DNA from: Anaeramoeba flamelloides
Taxonomy: Eukaryota > Metamonada > Anaeramoebidae
DNA length: 64,000 bases
Direction of reading: 5' to 3'
NCBI GenBank assembly: GCA_027625915.1
Contig: JANTQA010000047.1
Coordinates: forward strand, 4,340,001 to 4,404,000
The notes beneath the pieces were generated by a model. The model did no database searches. It was not told the DNA's origin and worked only from the letters and a program-made list of their open reading frames with translations. Shown piece by piece: positions 1 through 12,327 of this stretch. Within the stretch, counting starts at the first letter, position 1. The number at the start of each line of letters is the position of its first letter. Made by a program: the position numbers and the translations under genes.

Positions 1-3000
1 TGTTTGTATATTCTCAAATAAATCGTTTGGTGTGTTCAATAAAATAATGACTAGTATCTTGTTGAATTGTTTTATCCAAGAATTAGAGTTGAGAGATAAA
101 TACCCTTTCTAAATCGAGTAATTAATAAACATAATAAATTATTCTTTCAAATAATGGTTAAAGATATTACGGAAGAAACTTTTAACAGAGAGCTCTTATG
201 AAAAGTTTCTTCTATTTAGAATCATAAGATAACAACTATAGAATTATTCTGAGTTTAAAGTGATTTTACTTGAGGTAAAAAGATGAAATTCACTTGGTTG
301 TAATAGAACTCATCTAAAAAAGTTCAATATTAAGCATCTTTAAAGTAGTAAATATAAGATCAAAATTTAATTTACGACTTGTATTTGAATTTTAAATGGG
401 AAAAAAATTTCACTTTCTTTTAGATATATTTCCTTTTTCTTTCATAAAAATGTTTTCTCAAAGAAAGAGGATGAAATTTGTGACTTTATGTGTGAAAAGC
501 GAGATGGAAATGAATTGAAAATTTTAAGCACCTTTATTATCTAAATACCAGTATACCATGTGAAAACATCTTTTAAGAATCTTAAAATATGAAACGCCAA
601 TAAATGATTCAAAAACTTTTTTCAAGTTCTAGTGATTAAAATAAAACCCTGCTCAAAGTCTATAAAACCCATATTTCAAAAACCACACTATGCCTTTTTT
701 TCTTTTTCTTGTTCTGATACAGCTAAATCAAAACCCAATAGTATACACCAGGTCCTAATTAATTTTGAAGGTAACTTCTGGATATTTTGTGAAAATTTTG
801 GGTTATGAATTGAATTTGTAAAAAATTTTTCACTATTTTTCTATATATGACCTTAATAAAATTAAACACTATTTTTTTCTGATTAATATTTTTCGAAATC
901 TAACCTTATAGCTTAATTCAATTAAACACTGTGATAATTTTTTTTAGAATAAAAACACTCTCAACTTTTGAATATCGAAAATATTTATTGAAATTAGTGT
1001 GCACTTTTTTATTTTTTTTTGAAAAATTGGGGTTGATAAAAGTTTGAAATCAAAAAATAAGTTAATATATTAAATTAGAATGCTTTTCCAGAAAGTTTAT
1101 TCTTTTAGTTTAACTTTTTTTTTAATTTTACCATTTAAAACTAAAAAAAAACATTTGAGGACCAAATTAGTGCCTTTTGTGAAAAGAAAAGTCCCATAAT
1201 TTAGAATTTGTTTTTGTAAATGAGTTAAAACAAGATAGTGTATCTAAAAATATACATAATTTCAAGTTTGAATTCAATGATTTCGGCAAAAAATGTTTTC
1301 AAGAAAAAGTTAAATTGAAACTTTATTTATTTTTATTTTATCATTTTGTTTTTTTAATTGTATTAAAGGAAAGTATTTGATCAGTTTTTCATTTTTAGTG
1401 TTTTTTTGGGTCGTAGGGACATATATTAAAAATTGATTGTTTTTTTTTTAGAAACAAATATATTCAAAATTGTGAATTATTTTTCAGAAAAAATTACCAA
1501 TTAGATCCTTCATTTTGATAATTTCTTTTTTAATAGTATAACTTTCAAAAATCAAGATCATATAAACTTATTTATTATTACCCAGTCTCTTTGATTAATT
1601 AATGTTTAGTCCTTCTTGAAAAAAGAAAAAAACTGTTTATTTTAAAGCATGTTGTATACTTTTATATATATATATATATATATATTTGACCACATTATAC
1701 TTTTTTTTTTTTTTTTTTTCACTTTTTCAAAACTGAATTACTACAAAAGTTGTTGTTTGTTATTTGACTAAATTACATAATAACTCAAAATTTGATATGA
1801 AATTTTCAGTCACTGTTAAAAGATGCAAAAAATATTATCTAACTTGAATACAAAAAAAAAAAAACAGCAGAAAATTAGTAAGAAAAAAAAAACAAGTATC
1901 TTAATTGTAGTCTTAAATGGTTATATTTAAGTTATTATTTATCACTAAATAATATATGAAGTGATTTAAATTAGAAGAAGTTAAAAAAAAAATCTAAAAA
2001 ACTTAGACTTCATACTTTATGGTACTTACTAGATGTCTGAAGATTTCGTTAACAAAATTGATTAAGACTGATAATAAAGTAAAACTTTATTATTAAGTTT
2101 AATGATAGTTATTTTTCAATTCTGTTTCCTTTTATTCTATTTAACACACAATAATTTATGAAATCCCAAAAAAAAAAAAATAAATATTTTCTTCGCTTTC
2201 AACATTCTTTTAAAACATCAAGAAGGAACTTTTTATTTTTAAATAATTATCTAAAGATGAAAAAGTGATCTTGTGAAAAAAATTTTATTTTATTTTTTTT
2301 ATTTTATATAATGATTGATTAAGAAAGGAGTTGTGAATTACTGTTATTTAAAATTAGTTTTTTGTTGTTATTATTGTTTAAAAGGATTAAGTTAAAGCTA
2401 GATGCACAAAAAAACTTCTTGAAATCAAAGATTATTATTTCAGAATTTTAATAAAACTTTAAAATAATTTTATTACCCACTATACCTAAAACAATATATT
2501 AAAATAATATATTTTTTTGAATATATTAGATAATAATACTTTTTTAATCCTAAAATATCCAAATTCTAAGATTATTTCCAGAGACTGTGCACTTCCAAAG
2601 GAATTTTTTATTTTATATTGCCAGTGAAGAAGTGTGAATTTCCCTCTATATATTCTGATATTTATATTTATTTTCGTAATTTAAGTTAGAAATGAGAAAT
2701 TTCAATATTATTAATCAATAAAAATAATTCCAAACTATTATCAGTTTAAAATTAATCAAAAAAGGGTTTATTTATATATAATAATATTAATCTATCTTTA
2801 TAATAGTAAAGAAATCAACAATAAAAAATGATAAAACCTTATTTTTATTTCCTTTTGTTTAGATTTTACATCAACATGACATAATTTATTTGAATTTTTA
2901 TTTAGAACATAAACTTAATTTCTATCAAAGTTACTAATTTGTTTTTTCAAAATATCGATTATTTTTTAGAATTGATCTTTGAAGAACAAATAAAAAAATA

Positions 3001-3585
3001 AGTGGAGTTATAGATATTTGAGAATATTCGATATTAATTTGGGTGGAGTAAATCTTATAAATCAATATGATTTATTATAAATTGAAAAAACAAAATTCTT
3101 ATGTCCACATTTAGTAAAAAAAAAGATGTTCATTTTGATCTTTTATAAAGATCAATTAAATTTTAATAATAGAAATCAATAGGTTTTCTCTACAAATAAT
3201 TTTCAAATTTCCAGTAAGATCAGAATAATTTATTTTTACCAATTTATTATAGATCTTGCTATAAAAAAAAATTTGCAAATGAATTAAATAAATAATAAAA
3301 AAAAAAAAAAATAGAAAATAAAAAATTAAATGTTATTATATGATTTCAATTTAGAAATTTCAAAAAAAATTTATACTTCTAACATCAATTCAAATCCTTG
3401 AAATAAATGTAATTTACTCATTACAGCTTAGCCACTTTGAGTGGAAATTCTTATATTAAAATCTATTTAAGCAACGAGTAAATTTACTGAACTTTGTAAT
3501 AGTTGATCTTGAAAAATAACTTAAATTTACCAGAGTTACCAATAAAGAATTTCAATTTTTTATTATGGTGAAAAAAATTTTTGTG
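1..3585. other. Gene-free AT-rich intergenic stretch
   Basis: I see no supported coding region, RNA gene or terminal-repeat element here. The sequence is A/T-rich with many A and T homopolymers, stops in all frames, and one (TA)n run at 1663-1685. Decayed repeats too diverged to recognise by eye may be present. Confidence 0.6.
1663..1685. repeat. (TA)n microsatellite
   Basis: Uninterrupted alternating T-A dinucleotides over about 23 bases. A shorter run lies at about 35487-35502, and longer ones near 36160 and 36724 lie beside inverted-repeat elements; this one does not. Confidence 0.9.
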
Positions 3586-3730
3586 GGTGTTGCCAAATGC
3601 ATTTAAGTGGCATAAAGTGCGATAGAATAACATTAAGCACCTAGGTTTTTTTTTTTTAATTGTAGAAATAAAAAGAAAATTTATGAAATTTACTTTTCAT
3701 TTCTTAAATTAAAAAAAACCTAAGTGTGCT
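3586..3730. repeat. Modular hairpin repeat, 'module B' copy
   Basis: Positions 3635-3730 form an inverted repeat: AGCACCTAGGTTT at the left is matched by AAACCTAAGTGTGCT at the right, and inside, GAAATAAAAAGAAAATTT faces a T-rich arm around a short centre. The left flank carries GTGG/GTGC words. The same design recurs at 17.2-18.2 kb, 25.5-25.6 kb and 46.08-46.16 kb, so this is one copy of a dispersed family. Confidence 0.7.
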
Positions 3731-4129
3731 TTTCTTGAAATTTCTATTTATTTCTAAAAGCCAGAATTTTACTAATAAAAAGGAAAATTCAAGAAAACCA
3801 AAAGATGATTTTTTAATTTATAAAATAAAAAGAAAATCAAATTACTGGAAAAGGAAGTTAAATTTCTCTCCACAAAACAAAAAAACGAAAAAAATATTGT
3901 TTTCTTTTTTATTGGATCTTGAATTATTAGGGAATGCATTTTTTCATTCAAACTATGTTATCTTAACTACATTTTCGAAAACTTGATTTAGTTTATATTA
4001 TTCAGTCATAAATATTTATTCCCTCGTTAGATATAAAATTACCAATATAGCCACCTTAAATTTTCCTCCTTTTCAGAATAAGTGAATTGCATCAAACACT
4101 TAATACTATTTCTATAACTAGGAATTTTA

Positions 4130-4740
4130 TGATGGGTCCTGTCATTTACTGTGGATTTGCTCCACATTCAAGAAGTGACTTGAAACCAAAAAGGGTATTG
4201 TAGAATTGCCCATCTTTTGATTTAAAAAAATTCAAATAACAACAAAAAAATTTAATTGGATCTCAGATTGCAAAAAATTCAATCAAAAAAAAAAAAAGTT
4301 CAAAAGAATTCACAATTCCTACAAAATCCATAATAAAAAATAATTACTTGTTTCTTTATTTTTTATATTTCCAAAGGATTTTATTTCTTCAATTTAAATC
4401 CAATTGATTTTCATAAGTATAAAAACAATTTAACTTGATTTAATCTAATTTTGGGTGAATTTGTAATCTTCAATATTTGACAAAATAAGAATTTTGTAAC
4501 ATTCTTTCGAGATAAAAATAATTCATTTAACTTTGAAAAAATGAAGAAAAAAATCTTTGGGATCTCAAAAAGCTCCAAAGAGCTACATTTCAAAACTAAC
4601 ATAGTTTTTTTCAAAATTATCTTTCCTAACCATTCTAATTGGAAATTGATTGTCTCTTTTTGGCACTCATTTCTAAAAATGTACATAGTTTTTGATTGTT
4701 ATTTAAGGATTATTCGAATTTTATTGCTAGTGAATACTAT
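4130..4740. repeat. Dispersed repeat R1, copy a
   Basis: About 600 bases align in the same orientation with 53985-54660. Shared landmarks in order are a GGATTTRCTCC-type word, TTGAAACC-AAAAAGGGT, TCTTTTGATT, AAAAATTCAA followed by a poly(A) run, TTTAATCTAAT, GGTAACATTCTTT-type words, ATCTCAAAAAGC, CCATTCTAATTGGAAATTGA and a TTTTTCTAAAAAT end. A short tail (5565-5640, around CCATTTCAGAAATTATTTTTAA) matches 54740-54800, so the intervening 0.8 kb seems extra in this copy. No terminal repeats or coding capacity were seen; class unknown. Confidence 0.7.
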
Positions 4741-5194
4741 TTTTCCACCTAGTAACATATTTATAGACTTAAAAGAAACTTGATCTAAGGGATTTAGCTA
4801 ACTTGAAAAAGTTAGGTTTTTTTTGGAAAATTTTGAGTTTGGCAAAGACATTTTTAGGTTGAATTTAACATCTTTGTTATTTTCTCTTCACAAATCTTGA
4901 TAGTATTCTTGAAAAAATAAAGAATTCCTTGCTTTCTTCTTTTGTGTTTCTAAATTGACTTATTTGAGGCTGAATTTTTTTTGGTTAATTTTGTTTGGTT
5001 GGGTATTCAAAAACTAAGTGTATTGATTTAGTTAATGTGGTTGTTATTTATTCCCCAAAACTTTCCTTTTCGCATCACTTCTGAGTTGTGTTTGGATTAA
5101 AAAGTCGGTTGTTGACTTTTTTTTTTTTACTTATTTATTTTTTTGAATGCTCAAATCCAAATTATTCTCAACAAATTTTGAAGAAAAAAATTTC

Positions 5195-5293
5195 ATTAGG
5201 AAAATGTCACTCCACTTTCTTTTCAAGTATGTTAGAGTGTAGCGAGAGAGTATAAATATACTTGAAAAGGAAGTGGAGTGGCATTTTCCTAAT
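5195..5293. repeat. Near-perfect 36-bp inverted repeat (hairpin)
   Basis: Left arm 5195-5230 and right arm 5258-5293 are reverse complements with two mismatches in 36 positions, around a 27-base loop. The arm contains CACTCCACTTTC and is richer in G+C than its surroundings. It lies in the segment that is extra in R1 copy a, so it may be or mark a small fold-back insertion, or a structured RNA. No terminal duplication was identified. Confidence 0.85.
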
Positions 5294-6343
5294 ATCATAA
5301 AAAAATAGCTTTTTAGTTTTGCCTTCTTTTGTACGGGAAATTCAATTGGTTTTTGGATCAATAAATGATTTTCAAGCCAAATCTAAAAAATCCCAAAAAT
5401 TGCAATATTTGGACTTTTCCTCAATTTGTTGTCTTTTAAAGCTATTTTTCTGTTTATAGTATTTTATTTTAACCCTCACAGAGTATATAATTCGAATAGT
5501 CCTTAAGAGAAGCATAAGATAATACAAGTTGATTGATTTTTGATTGCTATTAGGCACTCTTAAAAATGATAACTATTATTATTTAATCCATTTCAGAAAT
5601 TATTTTTAATCATAAGTACTCGGCCCTTAAACTAAAATATTTTGCAAATGTCTCAAGTTTAAAAATTAAAATAAGAAAAAAAGTGATTAATTTTTTTTCA
5701 ATTTAATATTCGAATAACATCAAAAGAAATAGAAAACCATTTCAAAGAAGAACCAAATTAATTTCAAAGGTATAAACCCTTTGTTTTATTGCCTTCTACT
5801 AAAGTAAACAAAGGCAATCCAAATCTTTTTTTTTTTTATTGAATATTTGATTAATGTTGTTTTGGATATCTCAAAAATAGTCAAATTTTTGCAACAAATT
5901 TTTTCTAAATCGAGTAATCAAAGAAAAAACGATGACCAAAAGATAGCCATATAAAACCTATTCTTGTGGCGAACAATTCTGTTTTTTGATCTTAAATTTA
6001 TTTATTTTTCCTTTTGTTCATTGATCTTACTTTTCATTTTCAGATAGGTTTTCCTTCGTCTGTTAAAAAATCGTTATGTATATTTTTCTTCAACAAGACA
6101 AATTTAACTTGTTTAAAGTCTGAAAAAAAAAAAGATGCAAAAAAATGTAGGGTGAAGAGTGTTCTTAACAATAAGTTTTTCACTTTTGTTTGTAAAAAAA
6201 ATAAAAAAGAAATAAAAAAAACAAAAAAAAAAAAAGATGACTTAAAGAGGATTTTTTTCTTGTTGTTTTTTGTTTAGTCTTTTGCAAAAGAAAAAAAACA
6301 AAAAACAAAAGTACCAATTTTATGAAGATTGTCTTTATGTTCT
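5294..6343. other. Intergenic, no gene seen
   Basis: AT-rich. Apart from the R1 tail at about 5565-5640, I see only homopolymers. The open frame at 6014-6277 is made of F/K codons from A and T runs just downstream of the Roadblock gene and has no recognisable protein pattern. Confidence 0.5.
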
Positions 6344-6700
6344 TTAAAACTTTCTTTCTTTGATACGGTTAGGATCACTTATTACAATAAGAGTATACTT
6401 GTCGCCTGGGATTATTAAAATTTCTTCACGTTTTGTTCTCATCCTCAAGAATGAAACCTCGTCACCTTCCTTTAAAGCATCAACAGTGTTTGACGCTTGT
6501 TTAATAAAATGAGAAAGATACAGCGCATACTTTTCTGCTTCTTCTTGTTCTTCAAATGTAGATTTAATGATCTGCCCTTTTTCTGTAATTGCAACAAGGC
6601 CAACAAAGCCTGGCTGTGTGCTTACCCTTTTTAGTGTAACTTCAATTGCTTGATAACTTTCTTTGTTTTGTTTTTCAATTTCAAATTCGTTATTGGTCAT
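6344..6700 (-). CDS. Dynein light chain, Roadblock/LC7 family
   Basis: A 118-residue single-exon protein starting at the ATG at 6700. The body matches the Roadblock/LC7 fold throughout: an N-terminal helix (ESYQAIEVTLKRVSTQPG), strand GFVGLVAITEKGQIIKST, a central helix YALYLSHFIKQASNTVDAL, then strands VSFLRMRTKREEILIIPG and YTLIVISDP. Animal and plant DYNLRB proteins are about 96-100 residues, so this one has about 15-20 extra residues, mostly at the N terminus. In the family the protein is a homodimeric light chain that binds dynein intermediate chain and takes part in cargo transport or ciliary dynein. No intron is apparent. Neighbours are repeats, so context adds nothing. The family call is secure; cytoplasmic versus axonemal role is not decidable. 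Confidence 0.93.
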   Translation of the reverse strand: MTNNEFEIEKQNKESYQAIEVTLKRVSTQPGFVGLVAITEKGQIIKSTFEEQEEAEKYALYLSHFIKQASNTVDALKEGDEVSFLRMRTKREEILIIPGDKYTLIVISDPNRIKERKF

Positions 6701-7849
6701 CCAAAATAGACGATAAGAGAGTTGTTACAAAGATTTTAAAAAGAAAAAAAGTTGCAAGTTTTTTGAAAAAAAATGAAACAACAATTTCTTTTACTGAGAT
6801 ATTCAAATAAAGGTTTTAACATTTTTTCATTCATTTTCAATTCTTGTCAATCTTATAACTCTAATTTTAAAACTGTTCTTTGGTAAAAAATATTATGGAA
6901 ATCAATTAGTTAAACTTATTTTTTTGTACGGCCAAAGATTTTCATCTTTCTTCAAAATGAGGGAATAAAAAATTTCAACAATAAAAAATGAAGCAAAATT
7001 TTAAACCTTTATTTGTATTTATCAGTATTTTCGATATCTTGTAAAATAATTACTTTTGGTTCTTACTTTTATTATTTGAACTACAAGCAGAAGTTCCATT
7101 TAATAAGAATGATTAACTATTTTTGTTTATAGTCTGAGAAATTTTTCACCTACGAATATTAATCTATAAAGTTAAAAAAAAAACATATTTATTTTTAGAT
7201 TAGCAATTCTTTCCTCTAAGGCACTTTTTTGATTTTTTGGGATTTTTGTTTGAGTTTGAAAAAAAAAAAGATTGTTGTTATAACGACCCTATCTTTTTTG
7301 TGTGGTTTTTGATTTTTTTATGTGATTTTGATTTATTTTGATTATTCTGTGTATTATATGTGAACTTATAGTGTTCACTAAAAAGGCTCTATAACTACAA
7401 AATGCTTTATTATTTTGATACAATAAAGACTATATAATTTTTTTACTATCTAGGAATTGAAATACAGAAAATTATCGAATAAAAGGATTTGGTTGAATGC
7501 TAATTAAAGGAATGTCAAAATATTGATTTTTTTTTGTTTTTTGGGGAATTTAATTAACAAAAACACTTCTTGATTGAAAAAATTTAATTAATTTTTCAAA
7601 CACAAAACATTTTTTTATAATTTTTGAAAAAAGAGTTCTAATTTAAGAATTATTGAAAATATTGGTCATTTTCTGTATGACTGCTTATCCTATTGAAAGA
7701 CAATCAAATAATTTCGATTTAGGAAATAATTTTATTATTTTTAATTTTTGAAAAATTAAAGAAAAAAATATTTGATATTATTTATAATAAAGTTTAATTA
7801 TTTATCTTGTTATTTATTAATGATAAAGAAAATTATAAATTCTTTATTA
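6701..7849. other. Intergenic, no gene seen
   Basis: AT-rich sequence upstream of the Roadblock gene with T-tracts and no open frame of note. Its promoter must lie here, but I cannot point to a motif. Confidence 0.5.
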
Positions 7850-8110
7850 AAAATATAAGAAGAATAAGAAATTAAGAAGGTGTGGAAAGTTCATAGAGTG
7901 TCGTAGAGTGTCAAAGTTTTTTTTAAAAAAACGGGGTTTTACTTTCGAAAATGTATCTATTTTCAAATAAAAACAAGAATTTAAAAAAAAACTAACAGCT
8001 GTTTTTTTGAAGTTTTCTATTTTATTTGTGAAGTGTTCTAGGTTTTTTTGAGGTTTTCTATTATAATTGTAAAATAATATTGATTTTTCAAATAAATATA
8101 TAAACCCAAG
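7850..8110. repeat. Modular hairpin repeat family copy
   Basis: Contains GAGTGTCGTAGAGTGTC at about 7897, then the phrase TTTTATTTGTGAAGTGTTC-TAGGTTTTTTTGAGGTTTTCT at about 8020-8060, which recurs almost word for word at 18020-18110. The open frame on the minus strand here is composed of these repeat words and is not a gene. Confidence 0.6.
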
Positions 8111-8389
8111 AAAACCTATCATGTATTTTTAACATTCAATATAATAAAGAAAAATCAAAGATTCCATAGAAATATTTTAAATTCTTTTCAAGCTAAATTT
8201 GTTTTTTTTTTTTTTTGTTTTTTTTTTTTTTTTTCGATATTAACTTGTTTCTATCTAAATTATTGATCATTGTATTGATGTTCCCAAATAGCTGTTCTTA
8301 CTGATTCTAAAAAAGTTTGTATAGACTTATTCATGTGCAAATTTTGATTATATAAACTTATAAAGAAAAATTTTGAATTACGGGATGAT

Positions 8390-8915
8390 AAAAATAGTTT
8401 TTACCCCGTAATATATAAGGAATTTCCAAAAAAGTGTGGCATTTTTTTTTTACATTTCAGAAAAAATCATCTTTGTTAGTGGTAGTATTCATTAATTGAT
8501 GATATAAAATTAAGTTTAATATTAATACTAATTGAATAAATGTCTAAGGTGTTTATTTTAAAATAAGTTGGATGAAATATTTCCAAAAAATGTCAAAAAA
8601 AAAAGCACTTTTTTTGGTGAAAAAAATATACTACAAATTTCAATAAAAAAAAAAAGAAATATGAATAGGGTACAAATGATTTTTTAAACAATAAAATACA
8701 GTTATATGTTTTTCAATTCTATTCAAAATTTTGTTGAGATTAAAAAAGTTATGAAAACGATTTTTTCGATCAAATTGAAAATAATAAACACCAATTTTAA
8801 CCTAAAAAATATCAGATAAAGTCGAGATCAGAAAATTTAATATCCTTTATTTATTCAATCCAATACTAAGAAACAAATTGAATTATTCTCAAGAATAAAT
8901 AAATCGTAGTTAAAG
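8390..8915. repeat. Dispersed repeat R2, copy a
   Basis: About 520 bases are found again, reverse-complemented, at 61340-61860. Shared landmarks are CCAAAAAAGTGTGGC with CATTTCAGAAAAAATCATCTTT at one end, then ATTCTATT-CAAAATTTTGTTGAGATTAA, GTTATGAAAACGATTTTTTC, and near the other end TACTAAGAAACAAATTGAAT-TATTCTCAAGAAT. No clear terminal inverted repeat or coding region was found, so the class is unknown; it may be a SINE, a LINE tail or a non-autonomous DNA element. Confidence 0.7.
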
Positions 8916-9043
8916 ATTTTGGATATTTAAATACTTTTTTGAAGATTGAGTTTAAGAGAGATATTTTAAAATAAATTTGTCCCACTTTTGTAGAAATAGA
9001 TTAAAGAATTATTGAGTAATTTTATCAGAAAAAAATTCCTTTG

Positions 9044-9770
9044 AAGGGATTAGCCTCTACCAAGGAGAAGCCATGATATTAAAGTGGGTTGTTATTGGTG
9101 TAAATCAAATTAGTCCGCATTCTTGCTCAAATACTCTAGTATATCGAATAGTAAAGTAGTAATATTTGTTGATCTCATCAATTAAAAATGATATCTTGTT
9201 TTAGTAAAAACCCAACAATTTCAGAAAAAAATCTGCATTTCAGGACAAATTTAAAGGTCGAACTATCAATATCCAGACTACAATATTGAAAAATAACATT
9301 CTTAAATTTATCTCGAAATGTAGATTAGTTGCTAAAAAATTCCTGATTTTTTTTAAAAAATAAATAATTAATCAAAATGGATTATTTTGAAGAATTATTT
9401 CAGTAATATTGGAAATTAATTGAAAATACAACTAGTTTTATAAAAAGATAAAACAAAACTATTCAGTCTTTGGGTTTTATGTTAATGATTATTGAGTAAA
9501 TCTTTGAAATTGTGAAATTAAAAAAATAGTTACTTTTGATTGTTCTAAATGTTGGTTTTTAAATACTGGGAATACTATTTATTTTGAGTTTCAATTTTTA
9601 GATTTGGAGAAGGAATTTCAAAAAATTTTTTAATTGTGATCCTTTGTAAAAAATTTAATAATTTATTGTGCCAGATTTTATATAGATTATTTTCGAGCCA
9701 TTTGGACTATAGAAAACAAATATTATTTACACCCAATAATAACATACTTTGATTTGAAGCTAATTTCTTT
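9044..9770. mobile_element. R3 element copy A (non-autonomous, long TIRs)
   Basis: Left end AAGGGATTAGCCTCTACC and right end AAGCTAATTTCTTT are degenerate inverted termini. The whole 0.73 kb matches 20189-20943 in reverse complement, including CAATAATAACATACTTTGAT near the terminus and the internal words AATTGTGATCCTTT, TTTTTAAATACTGG and GTTAATGATTATTGAGTAAA. No transposase is present. The other copies have TTAA at the ends; here the left side reads TGAA, so this copy is decayed. Confidence 0.75.
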
Positions 9771-10264
9771 CGTATATAATTATTTTACTTTTTGAAGAGA
9801 ATTTCTAAAAAACCTTTCCTCAATAGTATTTTTTTAATTTGAAATCAAAAAGAATGAGTATATTGCAAAATTTAGAAGTGCTTTCAAAATTTAATTGTGA
9901 ATTGATCATAAACTGACTGGTTTGAAATATTTTTGTGAAAACAAAACTAGATCGTTAATAAATTTCTTCGTAAGAAAAAATGAAGGATATGTTTTGTATT
10001 CCCAAGCTGTTTTTTTGTATGACTAAAATTTGTTTCAAGCAATTAAAGTTTCGTTAACTGAGATGTGTTTAGAGGATCGTCAAAGGTAAAAAAATAAAAT
10101 AAAATAAAAACAAAGAAAAAAAAAAAATTTAAAGTCTTAAGTTGTGTTGGTATTTATCTTTATTGAGTTGGCTAGGTTGTATAAAATAATTATTTTTTTC
10201 TTGTTTTTAAAAAAAAGCTGAAATATTGATGAACAATCAAGCTTGTATCCCAAAAAAAAAAGAA
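9771..10264. other. Intergenic, no feature seen
   Basis: AT-rich sequence downstream of the eL29 gene; it should carry the 3' UTR and poly(A) site. Nothing else is recognisable. Confidence 0.5.
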
Positions 10265-10477
10265 TTATTTTTTGACAACTTCCATTTCTTTTTCTTGATT
10301 TTTTTTCTTTTCCATCTTTGCTTTAAGTGTTCCTTTACGAACAAATTTTAGATTCTTTACATATGGAAGAAACATTCCTTTTTTGGATCTATTTTTTTGT
10401 CTTTTTGGTTTTTTGATCCCATTTCTATGGTGCTTTCTATTTTGGTTGTGGTTAGAGTGGTTTCTTCTTTTCGTCAT
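10265..10477 (-). CDS. RPL29: 60S ribosomal protein eL29
   Basis: A 70-residue, very basic protein starting at the ATG at 10477. The N-terminal signature of eL29 is plain: MTKRRNHSNHNQNRKHHRNG followed by IKKPKRQKNRSKKGMFLPYV and KNLKFVRKG, matching the eukaryotic pattern K-N-H-T-x-H-N-Q-x-x-K-x-H-R-N-G-I-K-K-P and the later F-L-x-N-x-x-F-x-x-K. eL29 is a eukaryote-specific large-subunit protein near the peptidyl transferase side and 60S surface. A lysine/glutamate tail after residue 55 is longer than in yeast (59 residues). The frame is intronless; a 5' UTR intron cannot be excluded. The flanks are low-complexity A/T. Confidence 0.96.
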   Translation of the reverse strand: MTKRRNHSNHNQNRKHHRNGIKKPKRQKNRSKKGMFLPYVKNLKFVRKGTLKAKMEKKKNQEKEMEVVKK

Positions 10478-12284
10478 CTTTTGTTTTTTTTATTTTCAAA
10501 AAGACAAAAGCAAAAAAGAAATAAAAAAGAAATCAAAACAAAAAAGAGACTTGAAATAAGCAATTAAAAAAAGAACTCCACTTCTAAAGAAAAAAAAAAA
10601 AAAATCTTACATTCTATAAATTTATCTAAAGAGGGAATTAAAAAAAATAAAAGTGCTTTTCAAATTTTCTTCTCGAAAAATATTCCGAATTTGACAAACT
10701 TCTTTAGAATCGACAAACTGTTCTGAAACTTTACAACATTTGAAAAGGGTTTAAAATATTATTATTGTAGTTAAATCAGAAGTACAGAAAATTTTAGTCG
10801 GTATTTCAAAATAAAAAGCGTGTTTTTTTTTCTTCTTTGATCAAGTTAATTTTTCTCTTTAATAGATTGAATATTTTGTTTCTTGAACAATTTTGAAACT
10901 GGTTTTAAATATTTTCACAAGCCAAAAAATAATTTTGGATTTTTAAGGGAGTAAGTACATTTTTCAAATTATGATTGCCATCATTTCTGTGAAACTGAAA
11001 ACTTCAAATGATTTCAATAACCAAATACATTGATATTTTAATAAATATGGAAGTGGGATATATCCATAGTATAATATATTTCCAATCCAACTAAAAAATG
11101 GAATTCAAAAAATGAAAAAATTGTTCCAGAAAAAATCCAAAATAATCATTTATTTATTGATCTTATGTGTAACATTTGATACAATTACTTTTTCTTTTTT
11201 TGTTTTTATTTTTAATTCTTCATGAAAATAATTTTGTTTGTAAAATTTTTTGAGAACTAAATTACATTTTATTTCTAAAGAATTTCCAAAATGAATTTAA
11301 TATTCTTATTTTGATTTGATTCATCTTATTCTTGATTGGATTTTGAAAATAGGATATTTGTAATTCCTCTTCAGAAATAAAGATTTATTGGGCAAATTGG
11401 TTTGAGTTTATAATTATTTATTTTCCCATCAAAACGAGGAACAAAAAATATGACTGAATCTGAATGAAATGTTTTCTCAGTTTTTCTATTATTTTGGGTT
11501 GAATGTTTTGTAAGTTTTTTTGATTCAGTTAAATTAAACCACTTTATTTTAAAATTTTAGAAATAGTTTTCTTGATTTTGGTTTTATTTTATAAAAATAT
11601 TTGAAAATTGAATTTTGAAAGATGATTTGTAACAAAATGTTTTAGATTTATAATTAATAGGTATGGGGTGAGAAATTCAAGGGAAAAAATAGTTTTTATC
11701 AATACAAATTAAGAAGTTAAAAAGGAAACAAATCTCGGAAAATAGGCTTTTATCAATTTTTTTTATTTTTATATTTAATTTCTACAAATTTATTTGAAAA
11801 GGTGATCTTTCGTTTTGGATCTTCTAAAAGATAATATTTATTTCAAATATGCACCTTTAGGGATCTATTTTCTTGTTTTAATCTTTGATTAATTACTCTC
11901 ATTTGTATAAACCCATTTCTCGATTCAAAACCTAATTTAATAAAACCAAAAATTTAATCAAAAAAAAAAATGTTCAAAAAATTGAAAAATGAAAGATTCA
12001 AATCTGAATTACTTTGGGTTCTTTTTCTTTTCACAAATAGACTAGCGAATTGATATTTTGATTTCAAAGTATCAATATCTGCGGGCACTCAAAAAATATT
12101 TTTCAATAAGTTCACACAATTACAATTTTTCAAAATGGTAAAATGTACTTACTTGCTTAAAAAAAATTTTTTCGTAAGAAAATAACAAAAATTCAAAAAA
12201 GTTTATTTTTGCTCTTTTTTGATCATTAAAGTTATTTGAATTTTACGATTCTTAATAAAAGTTTGGGAAACAATTACTCTCGAC
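10478..12284. other. Intergenic, no gene seen
   Basis: About 1.8 kb of AT-rich DNA between eL29 and the LINE. No open frame over 60 codons, terminal repeat or RNA-like structure was found. Confidence 0.5.
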
Positions 12285-12294
12285 TAAAAAAAAA

Positions 12295-12327
<33 letters not shown>

